This document shows positions 8,657 through 16,388 of a DNA stretch of 64,000 bases, piece after piece. This stretch comes from Maritalea myrionectae DSM 19524 (lineage in GTDB: Bacteria > Pseudomonadota > Alphaproteobacteria > Rhizobiales > Devosiaceae): contig NZ_AUHV01000004.1 of the NCBI RefSeq assembly GCF_000423365.1, positions 434,001-498,000 on the forward strand, read 5' to 3'. The notes below the pieces were generated by a model that did not search any database, was not told the origin of the DNA, and was given only the letters and a program-made list of their open reading frames with translations. Each line of letters opens with the position of its first letter. Within the stretch, counting starts at the first letter, position 1. The translations under genes and the position numbers were made by a program.

Positions 8657-10450
8657 CTAGGATGATTTTGCGGCATCCAATATTCTTAATTGTGGTTCTT
8701 CACGCCCCTGCCAATGGTTAATGTTTAACGCGCCAACCACATGAATTGGATCACCATTTTTTGCATTTAACAGCATTTGTCCAAGGGGACTGTCAGCAGC
8801 GCGAAACGCGATGCCTCCAAGCCGCGCACGATCAGGTGACGTGAGCGACAAGCGGATATGTCCGCCAACGCCCACAATATCTGCGAACGCCACGCGGTGT
8901 GCCGGAAAAGCAAACAACGGACCGGGGTTGCCTGCGCCGAACGGCCCAGCGCGTTCAATTTGATGGATAAAATCTGACGTTGCGCCACGTGCTGTCATTG
9001 CCGCGTCGATTTTAATCGTGTTTTGTTTGCGGGCTTCGGTCACATCTTGCTGCAATTGATCTGCTAAATAGGCGCGAAAATGGCCTATTTGGCCGGGGCC
9101 GATCGAAATACCGGCAGCCATTGCGTGGCCGCCTCCTTTGGTGAGGAGCTTTTCATCTACGGCAGCGATCACAGCTGCGCCCAGATCAACGCCGGGGATA
9201 GACCGCCCGGAGCCCGTGCCGGAGCCGTCAGCCTTTTGCGCAATGGCGAATGCTGGTCGGTTGAAACGCTCTTTCAAGCGCGCCGCAACAAGGCCCACGA
9301 CACCTTGGTGCCAATCTGGTGAGGCCACAACAATAACTGGCGGCCCCTCCCCATCGCCAATTTCTGCATCAGCCACTGCAACAGCTTCTTCCACAGCGCG
9401 TTTTTCAATTGCTTGCCGTTCGGCGTTTAAGCCTTCCAGCTGTTCAGCAATATGCATCGCTTCGTGCTCATCATCACAGGACAATAGCCGAGCGCCCAAT
9501 GACGCATCGCCAATTCGCCCGCCTGCGTTGATGCGGGGCCCGAGCAAAAAGCCCAGATGGTAGGCATTGAGCGGGCCTGAAACCCTTGAGGCTAGTGCCA
9601 AGGCGGCCAATCCTGGATTTTTGCCAGACCGCATAACATCCAACCCACGTTGCACAAAGGCGCGGTTAAGGCCCTGCAGCGGCACCACGTCACAAATGGT
9701 GGCCAAGGCGACCAGATCGGTCATGTGCATCAGGTTCGGCAGATTTGCGATCTGCCCTTTGTCTTTCAAGACACGGTTGAGCGCCACAAGCACCATAAAG
9801 GTCACGCCAGCCGCGGCGAGATGCCCAAGGCCAGATATATCGTCAGGACGATTAGGATTGACCACAGCGTTGGCTGACGGCAATTCATGTGCCACTTGGT
9901 GGTGATCAATCACCAATACATCAATGCCGCGCTCACGCGCATGGGCGATGGGTTCAAATGAGGTCGCCCCACAATCCAGCGTGATGATCAGATTGGCCCC
10001 TTCATCGATCAAGTGATCCATTGCCGGGATGTTTGGGCCGTATCCTTCAAAGATACGGTCCGGGATATAGGTTGCGGGCGCCAAGCCAACACCCCGCAAA
10101 TAGCGGGTCATCAATGCACAAGAGGACGCCCCATCCACATCATAATCGCCGAACAGCGCGACGTTCTCGCCCTTTTCAACAGCCTGTACCAGGCGGTCGA
10201 CCAACTCATCCATTTGCGTGATGGTGCTTGGATCCGGCATGAGCCCACGCAATGTCGGCAACAAAAACTCATCTGTTGCCTCCAGCGGCACATCACGCCC
10301 GGCCAAAATGCGCGCTAATATTTCGCTAATGCCAAATTGTTGCGACATAGCTGTTGCTGTGCGCATTTGTGCTGTGTTCAGCCGGTCAATCCACGCGCGG
10401 CCACCCACAGACTTTTCGACATTTAAAAAGAAGTCTTTTTCCTCAAACAT
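8657..10450 (-). CDS. recJ: Single-stranded-DNA-specific exonuclease RecJ
   Basis: This 597-residue 5'-3' ssDNA exonuclease acts in RecFOR recombination and in mismatch and base-excision repair. DHH-superfamily metal motifs are clear: GDYDVDG (101-107), LDCG (158-161) and IDHH (181-184). A DHHA1 domain with GGGHAMAAG sits near residues 430-450, followed by the C-terminal OB-like domain. Length is normal. A terminator for the upstream glpX gene separates the two transcripts. Confidence 0.95.
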   Translation of the reverse strand: MFEEKDFFLNVEKSVGGRAWIDRLNTAQMRTATAMSQQFGISEILARILAGRDVPLEATDEFLLPTLRGLMPDPSTITQMDELVDRLVQAVEKGENVALFGDYDVDGASSCALMTRYLRGVGLAPATYIPDRIFEGYGPNIPAMDHLIDEGANLIITLDCGATSFEPIAHARERGIDVLVIDHHQVAHELPSANAVVNPNRPDDISGLGHLAAAGVTFMVLVALNRVLKDKGQIANLPNLMHMTDLVALATICDVVPLQGLNRAFVQRGLDVMRSGKNPGLAALALASRVSGPLNAYHLGFLLGPRINAGGRIGDASLGARLLSCDDEHEAMHIAEQLEGLNAERQAIEKRAVEEAVAVADAEIGDGEGPPVIVVASPDWHQGVVGLVAARLKERFNRPAFAIAQKADGSGTGSGRSIPGVDLGAAVIAAVDEKLLTKGGGHAMAAGISIGPGQIGHFRAYLADQLQQDVTEARKQNTIKIDAAMTARGATSDFIHQIERAGPFGAGNPGPLFAFPAHRVAFADIVGVGGHIRLSLTSPDRARLGGIAFRAADSPLGQMLLNAKNGDPIHVVGALNINHWQGREEPQLRILDAAKSS

Positions 10451-10499
10451 AACGCGAACTTACCTGTTGTCGCCCTATGATGTGAAGCAAATAATGGCA

Positions 10500-10531
10500 C
10501 AAAAAAAGGCGCGCTGAATTTGCGCGCCTTC
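10500..10531 (-). terminator. Rho-independent terminator after glpX
   Basis: On the minus strand the arms AAGGCGCGC and GCGCGCCTT enclose a seven-base loop, followed by TTTTTTTG. It lies just downstream of glpX and upstream of recJ. Confidence 0.9.
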
Positions 10532-10548
10532 AATTCGATGTTTGGCGA

Positions 10549-11538
10549 TTAAATATCGCGCAAATGCCGTGCATTGATTTGGCGCACGGTTTTTGACCAG
10601 GAGCGCATCACAATGGTGGATGTTTCCACATGTTTCGGGCGGATCTTCACGCCATCCAACATTGAACCGTCGGTCACGCCTGTCGCCGCAAACAGCACAT
10701 CGCCAGAGGCCAATTCGTCCACAGCATATTTGCGATTATGGTCTGTAATGCCCAAACGTGTGGCCCGGGCGCGCTTTTCGTCGCTATCAAGCACCAAACG
10801 GCCTTGCATTTGTCCACCAACGCAACGCAACGCCGCCGCGGCCAAAACGCCTTCAGGTGCGCCACCAGTACCGATATAAAGGTCAATGCCGGTTTCATCG
10901 CGGTCAGTTGTGTGAATTACGCCAGCAATATCACCATCATTGATCAGCTTGATCGACGCGCCGATGTCGCGCAGTTCGTTAATGATATGGGCGTGACGTG
11001 GGCGATCCAAAACGCAAACAGTGATATCTGCAACACCAACGCCGCGCGCTTTTGCAATGGCTTCCACATTTTCTTTCGGCGTCCGGTCCAAATCGATAAT
11101 GCCTGGCTCATAGCCCGGCCCAACCGCGATCTTTTCCATATAGACGTCTGGCGCGTGCAACAGTCCGCCGCGCTCGGCCATGGCCAATACTGCAAGTGAA
11201 TCATGCTGGTTTTTGGCGCACAATGTGGTGCCTTCCAAAGGATCAACAGCAATATCAACTTTGGCGCCCTGCCCGATACCGACTTCTTCACCGATAAACA
11301 ACATCGGCGCTTCGTCGCGTTCGCCTTCACCGATTACGACACGGCCATCCACGGAGATTTTGCCCAATTCTTCACGCATCGCTTCCACGGCCGCACGGTC
11401 TGCGGATTTTTCGTCGCCTTTGCCGCGCCAATGAGCAGCAGCGATGGCGGCATTTTCAGTGACGCGCACGATTTCAAGGGTCAAATTACGATCAACAATC
11501 GCCTCAGCGGTGATTGTGGATTTAGCTGTCATTGCCAT
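10549..11538 (-). CDS. glpX: Class II fructose-1,6-bisphosphatase
   Basis: This 329-residue metal-dependent phosphatase makes fructose-6-phosphate for gluconeogenesis. It has GEGERDEAPML (70-80) and DPLEGTT (99-105), the metal and phosphate signatures of GlpX, and IGTGGAPEGVL for substrate binding. The start follows AGAGG at about seven bases. It lies 33 bases after hom on the same strand; hom and glpX are neighbours in many alphaproteobacteria and may be co-transcribed. Confidence 0.94.
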   Translation of the reverse strand: MAMTAKSTITAEAIVDRNLTLEIVRVTENAAIAAAHWRGKGDEKSADRAAVEAMREELGKISVDGRVVIGEGERDEAPMLFIGEEVGIGQGAKVDIAVDPLEGTTLCAKNQHDSLAVLAMAERGGLLHAPDVYMEKIAVGPGYEPGIIDLDRTPKENVEAIAKARGVGVADITVCVLDRPRHAHIINELRDIGASIKLINDGDIAGVIHTTDRDETGIDLYIGTGGAPEGVLAAAALRCVGGQMQGRLVLDSDEKRARATRLGITDHNRKYAVDELASGDVLFAATGVTDGSMLDGVKIRPKHVETSTIVMRSWSKTVRQINARHLRDI

Positions 11539-11571
11539 TTTAAAGCCTCTGCCTGTTTCAACTTTGGCGTA

Positions 11572-13086
11572 TCAGAACCGCTCGATTCGAATAACCTGCG
11601 GTTTTCCAACAATAAAGCCATCTGCTGCAATCCGATCAATGGTTTGCCGCACTGACTGCTCCAGGGTCTTTTGCGTGATCAACACGACGGTGCGTGTTGC
11701 TTCGCTTTTCGTTTCCGGGTCATTCACAACCAGATCTGGCCGTTGAATAACACTTTCAAGCGAAATCTCACTTTCCCCCATGCGGGACGCTATAGCAGCA
11801 AGTGCGCCAGGAATGTCCCTAGCATTTAGTCGAATAAAGTAGCCGCCTTCATGCTCACGCATCCGCGCTTTATCGTACGGCACCAACTCGTCCACCGGCA
11901 AGCCCAGTGGTGGCACGTGAGTGCCGCGCGCGCAGTCAAATATATCTGAAATGACCGACGCTGCTGTTGCATCCCCCCCTGCGCCGGGGCCAGCCAACAA
12001 TAATTCTTCCACATGGTCTGTTTCCAGCGATACAGCGTTCAATACCCCATCAATGCCAGCAATGGTACTGGTTTTGGGCACCAAGGTCGGGTGCACGCGC
12101 TGTTCAATTCCATCAGAAGTGAGCTGGGCGACGCCGAGCAGCTTAATGTCAAAGCCCAAATCGCTGGCCACTTTAATGTCCGCTTGATCGATTCGGGTGA
12201 TGCCCTCGATATACATTTGGTCGGCGGCGATCTCACAGCCGAAGCAAAGGCAAGTCAGAATTGCCAGCTTATGCGCAGTGTCATTGCCTTCAATGTCGAA
12301 GGTGGGATCAGATTCGGCATACCCAAGCTCTTGCGCATCTTTCAAACAGTCCTGAAAACTGATGCCCTCATTTGTCATACGGGTGAGGATATAATTACAA
12401 GTGCCGTTCATGATGCCGTAAACACGCTGCACATGGGCCAACCCCAAACCTTCACGAAGGGTTTTGATGATCGGGATGCCGCCAGCCACCGCAGCCTCAA
12501 AGCCAAACTGTGTGTTGGTTTTTTCGGCCAGGCGGGCGATATCCACCCCATGTTTAGCGATCAACGCCTTGTTGGCGGTGACCACAGGCTTGCCAAGCTC
12601 GAGCGCAGCACGAATAGAGGCCAAGGCCGGCCCATCTTCGCCACCCATCAACTCAACGAACAAATCAATTTCTTCGGATTTGGCCAGGGCGACAGGATCG
12701 TCAAACCAAGTCATGTCGGAAAGATCAACGCCGCGATCTTTCGACCGTGAGCGTGCGGAAATACCCGTGACGACGATCTGACGCCCAAAGCGTTGCATCA
12801 TCCGCTCTTGCTCATTCAAAAACATTGAAATGAGTGAAGCGCCTACAGTCCCTACACCAGCGATACCTAAGCGGAGTGGAGCGTCGTCTTTCATGTCTTG
12901 CCTTTCCGTTTCGCGCATTTGCGCCAAAATCCTATTTCTTGTGTCCAAGCGCGGCTCACGTCCCTTGCGCAGGTTGAAAACGAACAATGGGTCTGCCGCA
13001 AACTCGCGGCCAAAGCGACTGGGAGAGCATCCAGTTTGTTCAAGAAACTTTTCAACTTGCGCCAAAAACTCAGCGTGCTCAGACAT
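11572..13086 (-). CDS. hom: Homoserine dehydrogenase with an N-terminal helical extension
   Basis: The enzyme reduces aspartate semialdehyde to homoserine, the branch to threonine and methionine. The NAD(P) motif GIAGVGTVG lies at 74-82, the dehydrogenase core has GIMNGTCNYIL and EGNDTAHKLAIL, and a C-terminal ACT domain begins with GGYFIRLNARDIPGALA. The odd part is residues 1-64. They include SRFGREFAADPLFVFNLRKG and resemble a small free-standing HTH-like protein known next to hom in relatives. Here the frame runs without a stop into the enzyme. A second start at 12894 (Met65), with GGAAAGG about seven bases before it, would give the normal-length enzyme. Whether a fusion or two products are made cannot be settled from sequence. 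Confidence 0.9.
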   Translation of the reverse strand: MSEHAEFLAQVEKFLEQTGCSPSRFGREFAADPLFVFNLRKGREPRLDTRNRILAQMRETERQDMKDDAPLRLGIAGVGTVGASLISMFLNEQERMMQRFGRQIVVTGISARSRSKDRGVDLSDMTWFDDPVALAKSEEIDLFVELMGGEDGPALASIRAALELGKPVVTANKALIAKHGVDIARLAEKTNTQFGFEAAVAGGIPIIKTLREGLGLAHVQRVYGIMNGTCNYILTRMTNEGISFQDCLKDAQELGYAESDPTFDIEGNDTAHKLAILTCLCFGCEIAADQMYIEGITRIDQADIKVASDLGFDIKLLGVAQLTSDGIEQRVHPTLVPKTSTIAGIDGVLNAVSLETDHVEELLLAGPGAGGDATAASVISDIFDCARGTHVPPLGLPVDELVPYDKARMREHEGGYFIRLNARDIPGALAAIASRMGESEISLESVIQRPDLVVNDPETKSEATRTVVLITQKTLEQSVRQTIDRIAADGFIVGKPQVIRIERF

Positions 13087-13088
13087 AA

Positions 13089-13173
13089 CCTACAAATCCT
13101 ACAATGATTTTCTGAAACAGTCTCTAGTAGGATAAATCCTACAGGTCAAGATGTGAGCTTGTAGGACTTATAC
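13089..13173. promoter_or_regulatory. Three operator-like TGTAGGAYTTRT sites upstream of hom
   Basis: Three related sites sit directly before the extended hom gene. The site at 13127-13142 is a near-perfect palindrome, GTAGGAT-AA-ATCCTAC. On the minus strand 13104-13089 reads TTGTAGGATTTGTAGG. On the plus strand 13159-13173 reads TTGTAGGACTTATAC. The first is adjacent to the start codon. The arrangement fits a repressor or autoregulator array. The N-terminal HTH-like segment of hom is an obvious but unproven candidate binder. Confidence 0.6.
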
Positions 13174-13182
13174 TTGAAGCAC

Positions 13183-13209
13183 AAAAAAGCCGCGCAAAAT
13201 GCGCGGCTT
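13183..13209 (-). terminator. Rho-independent terminator of the acidic lipoprotein gene
   Basis: The arms AAGCCGCGC (13188-13196) and GCGCGGCTT (13201-13209) flank a four-base loop. On the minus strand they are followed by TTTTTTGTG. It lies 26 bases past the stop of the lipoprotein gene. Confidence 0.88.
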
Positions 13210-13234
13210 AGCTAGATTGAACTGAAGGTGTAGG

Positions 13235-13771
13235 TTATTGGCCTTCGCCAGCATCATCTTGGGCAGCGGCCTGCAACGCTTCACATGCCTCAACTTTGGC
13301 GCGGGTTTTTGCGTCCATGTTTTGTGGGTCATATGTAAATGCGGCACAGGTTTCTAGTGTGAGCACTTCACCATCGGGACCAAAAACCTGTTGGGCACCA
13401 TCTGTTTGCCCATCGGTGAGCTCATCAAGAGCCTTCTCGGCCTCTTCCGCCAGCTTTTGGGCGCCTGTCTGTGTCTCGTTCATCAAGTTTTGTGCATCTT
13501 CGCCCAGTTTTTCAGCGGCGTCTTTGCCCTTTTCAGCCAAGGCGTTGACATTTTCCTCGATGTCTTTGGTTACTTGGTCGGCCTGATCTTGCAAATCCTG
13601 CACCACATCACCCGACGATTCCGTTTCTTGCGTCGCCTCGTCCTGCGCCTGCTCTTCGGCCTGGCTCTCTGCTTCAGCCTCAACTTTTACTTGCGCTTCT
13701 GGAACTTCTTGCGGGTTATCACAGGCAGCAAGCACCCCCACAGCCATTAATGCGATAAGAATCTTTTTCAT
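13235..13771 (-). CDS. Acidic low-complexity lipoprotein of unknown function
   Basis: I do not recognise this family. The 178-residue product has a clear lipoprotein signal (LAAC, Cys17), then a very Glu/Gln/Ala-rich stretch (about 20-125) predicted to be helical or coiled coil with repeated AEE, AEK and QDQ patterns. A small C-terminal segment (about 130-165) contains GPDGEVLTLETCAAF and a second Cys pair. Such proteins often sit in the outer membrane as spacers or stress lipoproteins, but no function should be assigned. It is probably monocistronic, with its own terminator downstream. Confidence 0.7.
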   Translation of the reverse strand: MKKILIALMAVGVLAACDNPQEVPEAQVKVEAEAESQAEEQAQDEATQETESSGDVVQDLQDQADQVTKDIEENVNALAEKGKDAAEKLGEDAQNLMNETQTGAQKLAEEAEKALDELTDGQTDGAQQVFGPDGEVLTLETCAAFTYDPQNMDAKTRAKVEACEALQAAAQDDAGEGQ

Positions 13772-13865
13772 GAAAACCTCTTTAACAATTTAGCGAACGT
13801 CGCGCGTCATCGCGCCCTCTGCAACAGCAGATAGGGAGAAAATAGGTCCGATTTGGGGCAAGAAC

Positions 13866-13893
13866 GGGCATCTCGAAGATTTTCGAGATGCCC
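13866..13893 (-). terminator. Strong hairpin after the aminotransferase gene (possible terminator)
   Basis: The arms GGGCATCTCGAA and TTCGAGATGCCC form a 12-bp perfect stem with a four-base loop. On the minus strand it is followed by GTTCTTG, a poor T-tract, so factor-independent termination is only possible. Confidence 0.6.
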
Positions 13894-13909
13894 TTAGGTG
13901 TTTGGATGC

Positions 13910-15124
13910 CTATTTGGTCAGCGGCACGATGTTATCGCCCAAACCGCCATGCCTTTGCATAAAGCGTTTGATATTGCGGGCAGCCTGGCGAGTCCGTTGT
14001 TCATTTTCCACCAATGCAATGCGCACGTAATTGTCGCCATATTCGCCAAAGCCAAGCCCAGGCGCCACAGCCACATCGGCTTCCGTGATCAAAAGCTTGG
14101 CAAACTCAAGCGAACCCAAATGGGCGAATTGATCAGGAATCGGTGTCCATGCGAACATGGTGGCTGGGGGTGAATTTACTTCCCATCCAGCCCGGCCAAA
14201 GCTTTCCACCAACACATCGCGACGATGTTTGTATATTTCGCGCACTTCAGCGATGCAGTCGTCTGGCCCATTTAGGGCCGCGGCGGCCGCCACTTGGATT
14301 GGCGTAAATGCGCCATAGTCGAGATAAGACTTCACGCGCTTGAGCGCTTTGATCAGCCGCTCATTGCCAACAGCAAACCCCATGCGCCAGCCGGGCATAG
14401 AGAAGGTTTTGGACATGGAGGTGAATTCCACAGCGATATCCATCGCGCCCTCTACTTCAAAAATGGAAGGTGGCGGCGTGTCGTCGAAATAGATTTCGGA
14501 ATAGGCCAAATCGGACAAGATGAAGATTTCATGCTGGCGACAATAATCGACCACCTCTTTATAGAAATCCAAATCTGCCGTGTAGGCCGTTGGGTTGGCC
14601 GGATAATTCAGAATCAAAGCGATTGGCTTTGGAATCGAATGGCGTACGGAGCGATCAAGCGCCCGCATAAATTCCTCATTCGGCTCTGCTGGCATAGAGC
14701 GGACCACGCCGCCAGACATGATAAAGCCAAAGGAATGAATCGGATAGGTGGGGTTGGGCACCAACACCACGTCGCCCGGCGCTGTAATTGCTGACGCCAT
14801 GTTGGCGAAGCCTTCTTTAGAGCCAAGCGTCGCCACAACCTGGGTGTCCGGGTCGAGCTTCACGCCAAACCGACGGCCATAATAGCTGGCTTGCGCCTTG
14901 CGAAGTCCCGGTATGCCTTGGGATGAAGAATAGCGGTGCGTCCGCGGGTCTTTCACCGTTTCCTGCAGCTTTTCAACAATGTGCTTTGGAGTTGGCAAAT
15001 CGGGATTGCCCATGCCGAGATCGATAATATCCTTTCCCGCCGCTCGCGCCGCCGCCTTGATCGGATTGATATGCTCAAACACGTAAGGGGGTAGTCTGCG
15101 AATACGGTGAAATTCTTCGGTCAT
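13910..15124 (-). CDS. Class I/II PLP aminotransferase (AlaC / LL-DAP aminotransferase-like)
   Basis: This 404-residue fold-type I aminotransferase has DLGMGNPDLPTP at the N-terminus, SDLAYSEIYFDD, and the PLP lysine in SMSKTFSMPGWRMGF. Orthologues beside hom in alphaproteobacteria are usually named LL-diaminopimelate aminotransferase or alanine transaminase AlaC; sequence reading cannot choose between them. Because dapA is also present at the far end of this window, a role in alanine or valine metabolism is at least as likely as DapL activity. The ATG at 15124 has AGAGGAA just upstream. The longer frame to 15247 lacks support and runs through the likely promoter. Confidence 0.87.
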   Translation of the reverse strand: MTEEFHRIRRLPPYVFEHINPIKAAARAAGKDIIDLGMGNPDLPTPKHIVEKLQETVKDPRTHRYSSSQGIPGLRKAQASYYGRRFGVKLDPDTQVVATLGSKEGFANMASAITAPGDVVLVPNPTYPIHSFGFIMSGGVVRSMPAEPNEEFMRALDRSVRHSIPKPIALILNYPANPTAYTADLDFYKEVVDYCRQHEIFILSDLAYSEIYFDDTPPPSIFEVEGAMDIAVEFTSMSKTFSMPGWRMGFAVGNERLIKALKRVKSYLDYGAFTPIQVAAAAALNGPDDCIAEVREIYKHRRDVLVESFGRAGWEVNSPPATMFAWTPIPDQFAHLGSLEFAKLLITEADVAVAPGLGFGEYGDNYVRIALVENEQRTRQAARNIKRFMQRHGGLGDNIVPLTK

Positions 15125-15351
15125 GGTTCCTCTTTCGACCTCGATGTTGAATGCACGCCACGTTTTGCGGCGCACTCCATGCTTAAGATGATAACAAATT
15201 ATGGTTTTTAAATGGATAAGAAGATTTGCAAAGCCAGATTCGCGCATTTATGACATGCGCTTGTGCAGAAAACCAGTTGCAAACAAATTGGTTGATAAGT
15301 GGCCGTTCGCCCAACATGCATGACAATTCGAAATTGACGCCCACCCCATTT

Positions 15352-15394
15352 TTGCAATTAGTACATGACGTTGCAAATAGTACGCCAAGCGTAC
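15352..15394. promoter_or_regulatory. Repeats and palindrome at the MarR-like gene start
   Basis: A 13-base direct repeat, TTGCAATTAGTAC (15352-15364) and TTGCAAATAGTAC (15371-15383), has a 19-base period. A palindrome GTACGC-CAA-GCGTAC (15380-15394) overlaps its second copy. A TTGACG at 15334-15339 could be the -35 box. The position just upstream of the preferred start suggests autoregulation by the encoded protein. Confidence 0.5.
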
Positions 15395-15415
15395 AAACAG
15401 AAATATGAGTTGTCT

Positions 15416-15934
15416 ATGCGTGCTGAATCTCTTGAAAATATCCACCGCCTTGCCCATCGCTATTGGATGAAACACACCGCCGAGCTGGGGATGAGTTATA
15501 GCGAGTTTGAATATCTCAGCGCCGTTTTTGAGCAAGCTGAGCTTTCAAAGGACAAAGACTTTCACGGCCAGCATCTGCACGACATTGTCAGCGCTATGGG
15601 TGTCAATAAAGCGTCAGCCAGTGCCATGATGGATAAGCTGGAAAAGCGCAAATTGGTGAAGCGAAAGCCCTGCAAGAAAGATGCCCGCGCCCAGCACATC
15701 GTTCTGACGGCAAAGGGTGAGGAATTGCGGCTTGCCGGCAAAGCCGCTTATGTCGCCTTGGAAACGGCGGTTGGTGAGGTCGGGCTAACAGCAGAGCCAA
15801 CCGTTGCCGAAGCGACGCCTGCCCCTACTCCTAAAAAGCCGACAAAGAAGAACGACGCTAAGAAGGACAAAGCGACTCCCGACGCCGCCAAACAAGCTGA
15901 ATTCGATGCCTCACAACTCACATTGTTTGGCTAG
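15416..15934 (+). CDS. MarR-like winged-helix regulator with a Lys/Ala/Pro-rich tail
   Basis: The product is about 172 residues from the ATG at 15416. Its core has the MarR pattern of a dimerising helix (ENIHRLAHRYW), a helix-turn-helix (VNKASASAMMDKLEKRKLV) and a wing with KKDARAQHIVLTAKGEEL. The last 50 residues are Lys-, Ala- and Pro-rich (PTPKKPTKKNDAKKDK) and probably disordered. They end QLTLFG and could add nonspecific DNA contact. A start at 15365 is possible, but it would make the repeat and palindrome cluster coding. The ligand and targets are unknown. Confidence 0.7.
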   Translation: MRAESLENIHRLAHRYWMKHTAELGMSYSEFEYLSAVFEQAELSKDKDFHGQHLHDIVSAMGVNKASASAMMDKLEKRKLVKRKPCKKDARAQHIVLTAKGEELRLAGKAAYVALETAVGEVGLTAEPTVAEATPAPTPKKPTKKNDAKKDKATPDAAKQAEFDASQLTLFG

Positions 15935-15954
15935 CGAACAAACCGACTCGATCG

Positions 15955-16365
15955 CTACAAATCTTTCTTCATCCAATATTTTGTTGTGCCATTGGGGAAC
16001 GTGATTTCCCCAAACACAGCAAAGCCGAACTTTTCATAAAAAGGCCGCGCTTGAAAATCGAATGTATTCAGATGAGCCATCTTTGCCCCGCGGCACCTAG
16101 ATTCCGAAAGGGTCGCGTCTAGCAATGCTCGGCCAAGCCCACTGCCCTGATGTGAATCCTTGACCCATAAGGTGTCGATTTCAACCGCACCCATTCTCGC
16201 GCGCGCCCAAATACCTGCGATTATCGTGTTGTCGGTGTCACGCTGAATAAAGCCAAAATTGTCTGTCGGCATTTCAGGGTTTTGCCGCGCATTGAATTGG
16301 CGTAGGCCGTCAAAAAGCGTTTCAAGGATCAACTCATCGTCGGTAAAAGCTTCAAAATCCTGCAT
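15955..16365 (-). CDS. GNAT family N-acetyltransferase
   Basis: This 136-residue single GNAT domain has the acetyl-CoA motif A, VKDSHQGSGLGRALLDATL, near residues 70-88, and the later FYEKFGFAVFGE element. The substrate is unknown; related small stand-alone GNATs acetylate amines, amino acids or antibiotics. It lies 23 bases after argC on the same strand and may be read through from it. Confidence 0.85.
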   Translation of the reverse strand: MQDFEAFTDDELILETLFDGLRQFNARQNPEMPTDNFGFIQRDTDNTIIAGIWARARMGAVEIDTLWVKDSHQGSGLGRALLDATLSESRCRGAKMAHLNTFDFQARPFYEKFGFAVFGEITFPNGTTKYWMKKDL

Positions 16366-16388
16366 TTCCTCCGCCTCATGCGCAACGC

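Noticed and set aside
12013-12750. 245-residue plus-strand frame opposite hom
   Set aside because: Shadow of the conserved hom core; no recognisable motif or ribosome site.
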